Assembly (NCBI RefSeq): GCF_041435215.1
Contig: NZ_CP108394.1
Span: 7,006,001-7,070,000, forward strand
Source of the DNA: Streptomyces sp. NBC_01314
GTDB taxonomy: Bacteria > Actinomycetota > Actinomycetes > Streptomycetales > Streptomycetaceae
DNA: 64,000 nucleotides
Direction of reading: 5' to 3'
The notes below the pieces were generated by a model, which saw only the letters and a program-made list of their open reading frames with translations, was not told the DNA's origin and searched no databases. Below are positions 37,092-44,919 of the stretch, piece by piece (position 1 is the stretch's first letter; every line of letters begins with the position of its first letter). The position numbers and the translations under genes were made by a program.

Positions 37092-37985
37092 TTGACCACG
37101 CACGCACCGCAGGCGGCGCAGGCCGTGACTCTGCCCGGCTCGCTGGACGAGGCCGTGGCGGCCCTCGCCGCCATGCCCTGGGCGGTTCCGGTGGCGGGTG
37201 GCACGGACCTCATGGCAGCGGTCAACTCCGGACAACTCAGGCCCGCCGCACTGGTCGGGCTCGGCAAGATCAGCGAGATCCGCGGCTGGCAGTACCAGGA
37301 CGGACACGCCCTGCTGGGTGCCGGACTGACGCACGCCCGGATGGGGCGCCCGGACTTCGCGGCGCTCATTCCGGCGCTCGCCGCAGCCGCGCGCGCCGCC
37401 GGACCACCGCAGATCCGCAACGCCGGCACCCTCGGCGGCAACATCGCGACGGCCGCCCCCACCGGGGACGCGCTGCCCGTGCTGGCCGCCCTGGAGGCCA
37501 CGCTGATCATCGCGGGCCCGGGCGGGGCGCGCCGTGAGATGCCCGTTTCGCACCTGTTGGCCGGCATGGAGATGTTGCGGCCCGGTGAACTCATCGGCTT
37601 CGTGCGCGTGCCGCTGCTGCACGCGCCCCAGGTCTTCCTGAAGGCCACCGGCCGCACCGGCCCCGGCCGCGCGGTCGCCTCCGTCGCCCTCGTCCTCGAC
37701 CCCGCCCGGCGCGGGGTGCGGTGCGCCGTCGGAGCCATAGCGCCGATGCCGCTGCGCCCCCTGGACGCCGAGACCTGGGTCGGCCAGTTGATCGACTGGG
37801 ACGGCGAGCGCAGCCTCGTCCCCGAGGCGCTGCAGGCCTTCGGCGAGTACGTCGCGGCCGCCTGCATCCCCGACCCGGCCCCCGAGGTCGACGGTTCCGT
37901 ACCGCCGCTTCCACCCGCCGTACTGCACCTGCGGCGCACCGTCGCCGCGCTGGCCCGACGAGCACTGGGGAGGGCACTGTCGTGA
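37092..37985 (+). CDS. Xanthine dehydrogenase/CODH-type FAD subunit
   Basis: A subunit of about 297 residues of a three-component molybdenum hydroxylase. FAD-binding motifs are PVAGGTDLMAAVNSG (about residue 32) and the Gly-rich IRNAGTLGGNIATAAPTGDALP (about 112); a CODH-flavoprotein C-terminal domain follows. A TTG start is chosen because GGAAGGGG lies 9 bases before it; GTG 37065 is an alternative. It passes electrons from the Fe-S subunit to an acceptor. The stop overlaps the next start by 4 bases. Confidence 0.88.
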   Translation: MTTHAPQAAQAVTLPGSLDEAVAALAAMPWAVPVAGGTDLMAAVNSGQLRPAALVGLGKISEIRGWQYQDGHALLGAGLTHARMGRPDFAALIPALAAAARAAGPPQIRNAGTLGGNIATAAPTGDALPVLAALEATLIIAGPGGARREMPVSHLLAGMEMLRPGELIGFVRVPLLHAPQVFLKATGRTGPGRAVASVALVLDPARRGVRCAVGAIAPMPLRPLDAETWVGQLIDWDGERSLVPEALQAFGEYVAAACIPDPAPEVDGSVPPLPPAVLHLRRTVAALARRALGRALS

Positions 37986-39823
37986 CCGACGACCAGCACG
38001 GAGAGAGCACCCCGCAGCAGGGCCAGGGCGGCTGGGAGCGGCTGCCGCAGGGCGACTACGACGACGGCGCCACCACCTTCGTACAGCTCCCCGAAGGGGG
38101 CATCGACGCGCTGCTCGCCGCCGACAGCCCGCTGGCCGCGCCCGGCCACGGCTATGTGCCGCCGCAGATAGCGGCCAACTCCATCAACACGGCGAACACG
38201 GCCAACACCGCCGGAACCGACCCGTCCGCCCCGGGCGCCTGGGCGATGCCGGCCGGGGGCGCCCAGTGGCACGACCCGAACGCCGGGCAGCCGCAGCCCC
38301 CGACGCAGGACGGGTTCACGTACAACCCCGGCTCGACCGGGCAGTGGACGTTCGAGGAGCCGGCCGCGCAGGAAGGCGCCGCTCCCGGTCACGATGTGAC
38401 CGGCGAGTGGTCGATTCCGGTCGCGAGGGGTGACCTTCCGGACGAATCCGGCGAGTTCAGCACATCGGCCCTCGTCGAGCAGTGGGGCGGCAACCCGCCC
38501 GCCACGCTCCCCGGCGGCGCCGCCGCGCCCTGGGCGACCGAGCAGATCGGCACGGCGTGGACCACGTCGCCCCCGGCCCGGACCGACGAGCACCGCGGCG
38601 ACGAGCACCGGCCCGCGGAGCACCGGCCCGAGGAGCGTGCGGCCGGGAACCGCATGCCGGGCGAGAGCGCGGCGGGCATGGCCCCGGATGCCCCCGAGGA
38701 GCCCTCCGTGGCCCCTGCGGAGGCGTACGCCGACCCGGCACCCGAGACCGCCGGGCAGGCCCCGGAAGCCGCCCAGGAGCCCGCTGGGCCGATCGGTGAG
38801 GCCGACACGGAGGCCGAGGGTCGCGCACGGCCCGAGGCGCCGGAGACGGCCCCTGAGACGTCCGGGGCCGCCGCGGCTGCCGGGACCGACGCCGAGGGCG
38901 ACCCGGCGTCGGCCGACGAGCCCGCCCCGCCCCCGCACGACGACCACCCCCTCGCCTCCTACGTCCTGCGCGTCAACGGCACCGAACGGCCCGTCAGCGA
39001 CGCCTGGATCGGCGAGTCGCTGCTCTACGTACTGCGCGAGCGGCTCGGCCTCGCGGGTGCCAAGGACGGCTGCTCGCAGGGCGAGTGCGGAGCCTGCAAC
39101 GTCCAGGTCGACGGCCGGCTCGTGGCGTCCTGCCTGGTGCCCGGCGTCACCGCCGCGGGCAGCGAGGTGCGCACCGTCGAGGGCCTCGCCGCCGACGGGC
39201 AGCCCTCGGACGTGCAGCGGGCCCTGGCCAAATGCGGTGCCGTGCAGTGCGGTTTCTGCGTGCCCGGCATGGCGATGACCGTGCACGACCTCCTGGAGGG
39301 CAACCCCGCCCCCAGCGACCTGGAGACCCGCCAGGCCCTCTGCGGCAACCTCTGCCGCTGCTCCGGCTACCGGGGCGTCCTGGCGGCCGTCCGCGACGTC
39401 GTCGCCGGACGCGAGGCGCACTCGGCCGCCGAGAACGAGGCCGCCGCGGACGCCGACGAGGCACGCATCCCGCACCAGGCGGGGCCGGGCGCGGGCGGCG
39501 TCAACACGGCGGCGTACGACTCCCAGGGCGCACCCCCACCGGCACCGCACGACCCCGACCGCTCCTACGGCGGCCAGGGCATGTCGTTCACCGGCCCGGA
39601 CGACTCGTACGGGGGTCAGGGGCAGTCGTTCGGCGGCCAGGGCGACACCTACGGGGGTCAGGGGCAGTCGTTCAGCGGTCAGAACGACACCTACGGCGGC
39701 CAGGGGCAGTCCTTCGGCCGCCAGGACGACTCGTACGGCGGTCAGGGGCAGTCCTTCGGCCGCCAGGACGACTCGTACGGCGGTCAGGGCCGGTCGTTCG
39801 GCCAGGACGGAGGCCAGACGTGA
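37982..39823 (+). CDS. Xanthine dehydrogenase-type 2Fe-2S subunit with disordered N-terminus and repeat tail
   Basis: Normally this subunit has about 160-200 residues; here it has 613. The standard core is at residues 320-480: the plant-ferredoxin-like cluster site GCSQGECGACNVQ (about 362) and the second [2Fe-2S] domain CGFCVPGM (about 422) with CGNLCRCSGYRG (about 455). Before it lie about 320 residues of Pro/Ala/Glu/Gly-rich, apparently disordered sequence. After it come six 14-residue repeats of the form DSYGGQGQSFGRQD (residues 525-613). GTG and TGA overlap both neighbours, so the three subunits are coupled. The extensions are absent from typical family members. Their role is unknown; surface tethering, multimerisation or condensate-like assembly are only possibilities. 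Confidence 0.9.
   Translation: MTDDQHGESTPQQGQGGWERLPQGDYDDGATTFVQLPEGGIDALLAADSPLAAPGHGYVPPQIAANSINTANTANTAGTDPSAPGAWAMPAGGAQWHDPNAGQPQPPTQDGFTYNPGSTGQWTFEEPAAQEGAAPGHDVTGEWSIPVARGDLPDESGEFSTSALVEQWGGNPPATLPGGAAAPWATEQIGTAWTTSPPARTDEHRGDEHRPAEHRPEERAAGNRMPGESAAGMAPDAPEEPSVAPAEAYADPAPETAGQAPEAAQEPAGPIGEADTEAEGRARPEAPETAPETSGAAAAAGTDAEGDPASADEPAPPPHDDHPLASYVLRVNGTERPVSDAWIGESLLYVLRERLGLAGAKDGCSQGECGACNVQVDGRLVASCLVPGVTAAGSEVRTVEGLAADGQPSDVQRALAKCGAVQCGFCVPGMAMTVHDLLEGNPAPSDLETRQALCGNLCRCSGYRGVLAAVRDVVAGREAHSAAENEAAADADEARIPHQAGPGAGGVNTAAYDSQGAPPPAPHDPDRSYGGQGMSFTGPDDSYGGQGQSFGGQGDTYGGQGQSFSGQNDTYGGQGQSFGRQDDSYGGQGQSFGRQDDSYGGQGRSFGQDGGQT
39558..39810 (+). repeat. 42-base tandem repeat encoding Tyr-Gly-Gly-Gln repeats
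   Basis: Six units of 42 bases, each coding (D/R)(S/T)YGGQG(Q/M/R)SF plus four variable residues. The last two full units are almost identical at DNA level (GACGACTCGTACGGCGGTCA), indicating recent duplication. The repeat is in frame. Confidence 0.92.
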
Positions 39824-42135
39824 GCAACGAAACCGTCATCGCGACGCCGGCGGGCCCCGGCGAGGCCCACCCCGCCCCTGAGCAGCTGCCGCACGGCCTG
39901 GGCGCGAACCTGCCGTCCGCCGATGCCCGCGCCAAGTCGGAGGGCACCTTCCCGTACGCGGCCGACCTGTGGGCCGAGGGCCTGCTGTGGGCCGCCGTGC
40001 TCCGCTCGCCGCACCCGCACGCGCGCATCGTGTCCATCGACACGTCCCACGCGCGCGAGATGCACGGCGTACGGGCCGTCATCACCCACGAGGACGTGCC
40101 GGGCGTCTCCCTGCACGGCCGCGGCAAGGCCGACCGGCCCCTGTTCGCCTCCGAGGTCGTACGCCACCACGGCGAGCCCATCGCGGCCGTCGCCGCCGAC
40201 CACCCCGACACCGCGCGGATGGCCGCCGCCGCCGTCATCGTCGAGTACGAGGTGCTCGACCCGGTGATCGACCCGGAGCAGGCCTTCGAGGCCGAACCCC
40301 TGCACCCCGACGGCAACCTCATCCGCCACATCCCGCTGCGCCACGGCGACCCGAACGCGGCCGGCGAGATCGTCGTCGAGGGCCAGTACCGCATCGGTCG
40401 CGCGGACCCGGCCCCCATCGGCGCGGAGGCCGGCCTCGCCGTGCCCCGCCCCGACGGCGGCGTCGAGCTGTACGTGGCCTCCACCGACCCGCACGCCGAC
40501 CGCGACGCGGCCGCCGCCTGCTACGGCCTGGTCCCCGACCGCGTCAAGATCGTCGTCACCGGTGTCCCCGGCGCCACCGCCGACCGTGAGGACCAGGGCT
40601 TCCAGCTGCCGCTCGGCCTCCTCGCCCTGAAGACCGGCTGCCCGGTCAAACTGACGGCGACCCGCGAGGAATCCTTCCTGGGCCACGCGCACAGACATCC
40701 CACACTGCTGCGCTACCGCCACCACGCGGACGCCGAGGGCAAGCTGATCAAGGTCGAGGCACAGATCCTGCTCGACGCGGGCGCGTACGCCGACACGTCG
40801 TCGGAGGCGCTGGCCGCCGCCGTCTCGTTCGCCTGCGGCCCGTACGTCGTCCCGAACGCCTTCATCGAGGGCTGGGCGGTCCGCACCAACAACCCGCCCT
40901 CCGGCCATGTGCGCGGCGAGGGCGCCATGCAGGTCTGCGCCGCGTACGAGGCCCAGATGGACAAGCTGGCGAAGAAGCTGGGCCTCGACCCGGCCGAGCT
41001 GCGCATGCGCAACGTGATGTCCACCGGCGACGTGCTGCCGACGGGCCAGTCGGTGACCTGCCCGGCCCCGGTCGCCGAACTCCTCCAGGCCGTCCAGGAG
41101 TTCCCGCTCCCGGCGCTGCCCAAGGACACCCCCGAGGACGAGTGGCTGCTCCCGGGCGGCCCCGAGGGCGCGGGCGAGCCGGGTGCCGTCCGCCGCGGTG
41201 TGGGCTACGGCCTCGGCATGGTCCACATGCTCGGCGCCGAGGGCGCGGACGAGGTCTCCACGGCCACCGTGAAGGTCCACGACGGCATCGCGACCGTCCT
41301 GTGCGCGGCCGTCGACACCGGCCAGGGCTTCTCCACCCTCGCCCGGCAGATCGTCCAGGAGACCCTGGGCATCGACGAGGTCCACATCGCCCAGGTCGAC
41401 ACCGACCAGCCCCCGGCGGGCCCGAGCTGCCGAGGCCGCCACACCTGGGTCTCGGGCGGCGCGGTGGAACGAGCGGCGAAGATGGTCCGCACGCAACTGC
41501 TCCAGCCCCTGGCCCACAAGTTCGGCATGTCCACGGAGCTGCTGCAGATCACCGACGGCAAGATCACGTCGTACGACGGTGTCCTGTCGACCACGGTCGC
41601 GGAGGCATTGGACGGCAAGGAACTCTGGGCCACCGCCCAGTGCCGCCCCCATCCGACCGAGCCGCTGGACGACGCCGGCCAGGGCGACGCGTTCGTGGGT
41701 CTGGCGTTCTGCGCGATCCGCGCGGTCGTGGACGTCGACATCGAACTCGGCTCCGTACGGGTCGTGGAGCTGGCCGTCGCCCAGGACGTCGGCCGGATCC
41801 TCAACCCGACGCAACTCGCCGCGCGTATCGAGGCGGGCGTCACCCAGGGCGTGGGCGTGGCCCTCACGGAGAACCTCCGCACCCCCCGAGGTCTCATCCG
41901 CCACCCCGACCTCACCGGCTACGCCCTGCCCACCGCCCTCGACACCCCCGACATCCAGATCGTCAAACTGGTCGAGGAGCGGGACGTCATCGCCCCCTTC
42001 GGTGCGAAGGCGGCCAGCGCGGTGCCGGTGGTCACCTCTCCGGCGGCCATCGCGGCGGCGGTCCGGGCGGCCACGGGACGCCCCGTGAACCGCCTCCCGA
42101 TCCGGCCGCAGGCAGCGGTGGTGACGGGCGCGTAG
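39820..42135 (+). CDS. Xanthine dehydrogenase-type molybdopterin subunit lacking the usual catalytic Glu
   Basis: A 771-residue large subunit of a molybdenum hydroxylase. Early segment SEGTFPYAADLWAEGLLWAAVLRSPHPHARI, the GQGFST loop (about residue 503) and the SGHVRGEGAMQVCAAYE segment (about 364) are in place. In xanthine-oxidase-type enzymes the loop near the C-terminus reads GAKGVGEPP, with Glu as general base. Here it reads GAKAASAVP at residues 728-736, with Ala at the Glu position. The complex may have a different chemistry or be inactive as a hydroxylase. The substrate is unknown; no purine genes adjoin. Confidence 0.88.
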   Translation: MSNETVIATPAGPGEAHPAPEQLPHGLGANLPSADARAKSEGTFPYAADLWAEGLLWAAVLRSPHPHARIVSIDTSHAREMHGVRAVITHEDVPGVSLHGRGKADRPLFASEVVRHHGEPIAAVAADHPDTARMAAAAVIVEYEVLDPVIDPEQAFEAEPLHPDGNLIRHIPLRHGDPNAAGEIVVEGQYRIGRADPAPIGAEAGLAVPRPDGGVELYVASTDPHADRDAAAACYGLVPDRVKIVVTGVPGATADREDQGFQLPLGLLALKTGCPVKLTATREESFLGHAHRHPTLLRYRHHADAEGKLIKVEAQILLDAGAYADTSSEALAAAVSFACGPYVVPNAFIEGWAVRTNNPPSGHVRGEGAMQVCAAYEAQMDKLAKKLGLDPAELRMRNVMSTGDVLPTGQSVTCPAPVAELLQAVQEFPLPALPKDTPEDEWLLPGGPEGAGEPGAVRRGVGYGLGMVHMLGAEGADEVSTATVKVHDGIATVLCAAVDTGQGFSTLARQIVQETLGIDEVHIAQVDTDQPPAGPSCRGRHTWVSGGAVERAAKMVRTQLLQPLAHKFGMSTELLQITDGKITSYDGVLSTTVAEALDGKELWATAQCRPHPTEPLDDAGQGDAFVGLAFCAIRAVVDVDIELGSVRVVELAVAQDVGRILNPTQLAARIEAGVTQGVGVALTENLRTPRGLIRHPDLTGYALPTALDTPDIQIVKLVEERDVIAPFGAKAASAVPVVTSPAAIAAAVRAATGRPVNRLPIRPQAAVVTGA

Positions 42136-42302
42136 GGGTACGTGAACGGACCCCCGCGTAGCCCCTGAGGTGCGTGTTCGCACGTACGTCGGGCGTTGTC
42201 AGTGGGGCCGCGTATGGTTCTGGCAGTGGGGAGAATGTCCGCTCGGCGGCACGGCATCCCCACCGGGGGAAGCACGCTGCGCACCATGTGCCGGGGGGAG
42301 CC

Positions 42303-42917
42303 ATGAGCACAATGACGATGGGGACAATGGGCCTGACGGACCTGAACGACCTGAACGATCTGCACCACCTGAACGACCCGCACCACCTGAACGACCTGGC
42401 GGTGCCGACCGGGGGACCGGCCACCCGCTCCGGACTGGCGCTGGACCTGCCCGCCCGGCTGCTGGACGAGGAGTTCGGCCAGAGCGCGGTGTGGCGCTTC
42501 GAGGACTTCGACTTCCCGGCCACGCTCACCCACGAGCCGACCCGGCGCTTCCTGCGGGACATGGGCCTGCCCGAGAACCACGGCTTCTTCCAGCTCGACA
42601 CGGACATCCCGCTGCCGACCCTCGCCGAGTACCACGCGAACGAACGCCCCGGCGAGTTCACCCCCGGGCGATTCCCGGCCGGAGCCGCCCACTTGATCCG
42701 CCTCGGCCACTTCGTCGAGGGCGACAGCCTCGTCGTCGACGGCACCACCGGCGCGATCCTCAACTGGAGCGAGCCCGAGTCGGCCCTCTGCCCCCTCGAC
42801 GCCGACATCTCCACCCTCGCCTTCACCCTCTGGCTCCTCCACCGCGAGAAGCGCGAAGGGACAGTCGCGGGCTGCTGGGTGGAGACACTGCGCAACAAGG
42901 CCTGCGCGGGTCTCTGA
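42303..42917 (+). CDS. SUKH-4 family protein
   Basis: A 204-residue member of the SMI1/KNR4-like SUKH-4 family, widely found as immunity proteins against polymorphic toxins. The characteristic core includes TRRFLRDMGLPEN (about residue 81), GDSLVVDGTTGAILNWSEPE (about 143) and the C-terminal STLAFTLWLLHREK helix. The first 35 residues are a D-L-N-D-L-H-H-L repeat unlike the family. No toxin gene is adjacent, so it is either an orphan immunity gene or has a housekeeping role. ATG follows GGGGGGAGCC. A GTGCG-TGTT-CGCAC hairpin lies in the upstream gap. Confidence 0.8.
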   Translation: MSTMTMGTMGLTDLNDLNDLHHLNDPHHLNDLAVPTGGPATRSGLALDLPARLLDEEFGQSAVWRFEDFDFPATLTHEPTRRFLRDMGLPENHGFFQLDTDIPLPTLAEYHANERPGEFTPGRFPAGAAHLIRLGHFVEGDSLVVDGTTGAILNWSEPESALCPLDADISTLAFTLWLLHREKREGTVAGCWVETLRNKACAGL

Positions 42918-43092
42918 GACCACGGGCACGCAAAGACGGCCGACCACTGAATTGTTGATTCTTTGCCGTTTTGCCGAAGAAAGAGTTGACCGTGATCCGG
43001 TAATTAATTTCTCCAGATGCTCCCCCGTCTCGCTTGGGCGACAATCGGTATGGACGCACCACGGCTTCAGTACTGCGAAATGAGGGAAGACA

Positions 43093-43347
43093 GTGGACCT
43101 CTACACTGACTTGACCGAGGCGCAGAAGAAAGCGTTCAAGGAGAACGCGGACGACCTGGCAAAGCTGCAACCTCAGCTGGACAAGGTGCGCGAAGAGGCG
43201 CTGTCGCGCCTGGAGCGAGCGGGGCTGGGGGATGGAACGGACACGCTGAACTGCCTGGCCTGCAGTGCGTGCTCGGGATGGACCACTGGCGAGGACGGTA
43301 AGTGCGGCCATTGCCCCCACGGCTGGTTCTCTCACAACGTGAAATAG
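43093..43347 (+). CDS. Small Cys-rich protein with helical N-terminus
   Basis: An 84-residue protein that I do not recognise. Residues 1-45 are charged and helical (LTEAQKKAFKENADDLAKLQPQLDKVREEAL, a likely coiled coil). The C-terminus carries CLACSACSGWTTGEDGKCGHCPHGWFSH: five Cys and two His spaced as C-x2-C-x2-C and C-x2-C-x2-H, pointing to one or two zinc or Fe-S sites. GTG follows GAGGGAAG, and a strong hairpin terminator follows the stop. Its upstream region is noticeably AT-richer than its surroundings (TTGACC and TAATTAATTT within 25 bases). It lies next to the SUKH-4 gene on the same strand. Confidence 0.7.
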   Translation: MDLYTDLTEAQKKAFKENADDLAKLQPQLDKVREEALSRLERAGLGDGTDTLNCLACSACSGWTTGEDGKCGHCPHGWFSHNVK

Positions 43348-43430
43348 CAGTCCCCACGGCGACGCAAGGGGAGCAATTCCACGTCCCGGCTTCTCCAAGG
43401 AGGCGCCGGCATGCGCTCCGGCGACCGAAA

Positions 43431-43458
43431 TGGCGGCACCCCTCGCGGGGTGCCGCCA
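43431..43458. terminator. Hairpin terminator before tRNA-Cys
   Basis: GGCGGCACCCC-TCGC-GGGGTGCCGCC, an 11-bp perfect stem between the Cys-rich gene and the oppositely oriented tRNA. Confidence 0.85.
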
Positions 43459-43485
43459 CTTCGTTCTGTCCGTTCAGGAATTCAG

Positions 43486-43557
43486 AGGCCGTGGCGGGAA
43501 TCGAACCCACGTAACTCGCTTTGCAGGCGAGTCCCTGAACCACTCGGGCACACGGCC
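43486..43557 (-). tRNA. tRNA-Cys (GCA anticodon)
   Basis: On the minus strand the 7-bp acceptor stem GGCCGTG/CACGGCC, anticodon stem CTCGC/GCGAG with loop CTGCAAA (anticodon GCA), and T-arm GTGGG-TTCGAAT-CCCGC are all present. Discriminator base U fits cysteine. CCA is not encoded. Confidence 0.95.
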
Positions 43558-43690
43558 GGGTCGAAAGCGTCAGCGTTGGCTGCCTGGCGCTCCGAACTCG
43601 ATGTGTAGACCGTAGGCGGGGGCTCGGCAGGGGCTCAAGGGGCGCGGGGGTGCTGCAACGCGACTGCCATACGCCGTTCATGAACCGCGG

Positions 43691-44126
43691 GTGGAGCCGT
43701 ACCGGGAGCGGCTGATGGCGGTGGGAGTGGTGCTGTCCGCGGCTGCGATCACCACGCTGCCGGGCGCGCTGGTCCACTCCGTCCCGGTGTGGACCGTGGC
43801 CGTGGCGTGGGCCTTCGGATGCTTCGGGATGGGGCTCGTCATCTCCTCCACCAGTGTCCTTCTGCTCCACCTCTCCGCGCCCGAACAGGCCGGCATCAAC
43901 TCCGCCGCCCTCCAGATGTCCGCCGGACTCTCCGACGCGCTCCTCCTCGCCGCCGGTGGCGGCGCCTTCGCCGCGCTGGGCGGCGGCACGGTCGCCCACA
44001 CGGCCACCACCACGGCCTCCGGTGCCGGTTCGCACCCGGCCGCCGCCTTCGCCGCGGTGTTCCTGCCGATGGCGGGGGTGGCGCTGGTGGGCGCTTGGGT
44101 GACCATGCGGGTGCGAGCCACGTCCA
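43691..44126 (+). pseudogene. C-terminal remnant of an MFS transporter
   Basis: The frame encodes only the last four or so membrane helices of a drug-exporter-type MFS protein (WTVAVAWAFGCFGMGLVISSTSVLLLHLSAPEQAG, then AAFAAVFLPMAGVALVGAWVTM). A stop codon and GC-rich non-coding sequence replace the first two-thirds. The frame then runs into the toxin-antitoxin promoter and is not terminated at the family's normal end. It is a 5'-deleted relic lying between tRNA-Cys and the antitoxin gene, consistent with past insertion and deletion there. Confidence 0.75.
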
Positions 44127-44130
44127 TCTC

Positions 44131-44169
44131 AAAGTGGTACCACTTTGACCCCTCTAGTGGTACCGTTTT
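44131..44169. promoter_or_regulatory. Toxin-antitoxin operator
   Basis: AAAGTGGTACCACTTT (44131-44146) is a perfect 16-bp palindrome. AGTGGTACCGTTTT (44156-44169) repeats most of it 23 bases later, just before the antitoxin start. Two helically phased sites are typical of autoregulated type II toxin-antitoxin promoters. Confidence 0.75.
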
Positions 44170-44172
44170 GGT

Positions 44173-44373
44173 ATGGCTATGAACCTACGTCTTCGTGACG
44201 ACCAGACCGAGGCTCTGAAGCTGCGTGCCGACGAGGAGGGCACAAGCATGCACGCCATACTGCTCAAGGCGGTGGACGACTACCTGGCCAGGACGGCTCA
44301 TGAGGCCCTCGTACGAAAGGCCGCCAAGGAGCAGACCGTCAAGTGGGCCGAGCTGTTGGAGCGGCTCAAGTGA
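44173..44373 (+). CDS. Antitoxin of a Doc-type toxin-antitoxin pair
   Basis: A 66-residue protein with an N-terminal ribbon-helix-helix-like DNA-binding segment (MNLRLRDDQTEALKLRADEEGTSMHAILLKAVDDYL). A basic, Leu-rich C-terminal tail (RKAAKEQTVKWAELLERLK) would wrap the toxin. It overlaps the toxin by 4 bases and follows a palindromic operator, so the pair should repress itself. The RHH fold is unlike the Phd fold of the classic Phd-Doc pair. Confidence 0.82.
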   Translation: MAMNLRLRDDQTEALKLRADEEGTSMHAILLKAVDDYLARTAHEALVRKAAKEQTVKWAELLERLK

Positions 44374-44759
44374 CATGCGTCTACCTGTCGGCTGAGGACG
44401 CCCTGGCCATCGCCGAGCTTGCCGTCGATGACCAGGGCGTTGTCGTTCGGGACGCGGGCCTGTTGGAGTCGGCTGTGCATCGCCCCTCTGCCTCGATGTT
44501 CGGGCAGGAGGCGTACACCGACCTGTTCGGGAAGGCGGCGGCCCTCCTGCAGTCGCTCGTGATCAACCATCCCCTGGTCGACGGCAACAAGCGCACGGCC
44601 TGGACATCCTGTGTCGTCTTTCTCGCCATGAACGACGTGCAGCTCCGGCCGGACATCGACGCTGCCGAACGCCTTGTGATCGCCGTGGCCACCGGTGACA
44701 TGGATGAGGTCAAGGCCATCTCCGAGGCTCTGCGGGAGCTTGCCGAGCAGCCGATGTGA
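44370..44759 (+). CDS. Doc/Fic-family toxin
   Basis: A 129-residue death-on-curing type Fic protein. The active-site motif HPLVDGNKRTAW (about residues 66-77) matches H-x-F/L-x-D-G-N-K-R. Doc toxins phosphorylate or otherwise modify translation factors, halting growth (family knowledge). The GTG start overlaps the antitoxin stop. YLSAEDALAIAELA at the N-terminus is typical of chromosomal Doc homologues. Confidence 0.88.
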   Translation: MTCVYLSAEDALAIAELAVDDQGVVVRDAGLLESAVHRPSASMFGQEAYTDLFGKAAALLQSLVINHPLVDGNKRTAWTSCVVFLAMNDVQLRPDIDAAERLVIAVATGDMDEVKAISEALRELAEQPM

Positions 44760-44919
44760 GCTGAGTCCCATCTGCGGCCGACCCGGTCCAGTTCGCGCGT
44801 TGGCGCAAGCGGGTCGCCGGTAGGGTGGCCCGGTTGTCATACGTAGCCGTGGTGGGCGGGTCGCTGCGCGAGTCGCCCGGGGCTACCCGCCGAGCCGCTC
44901 GACCCCCAGACCGGAGACC

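Noticed and set aside
39558..39810. Regular repeats considered as a CRISPR array
   Set aside because: Units are contiguous, in frame and without spacers; they are coding tandem repeats.
43486..44759. Integrated element (AICE or prophage) at tRNA-Cys
   Set aside because: No integrase, excisionase or replication gene and no duplicated tRNA end were found; only a remnant is claimed.
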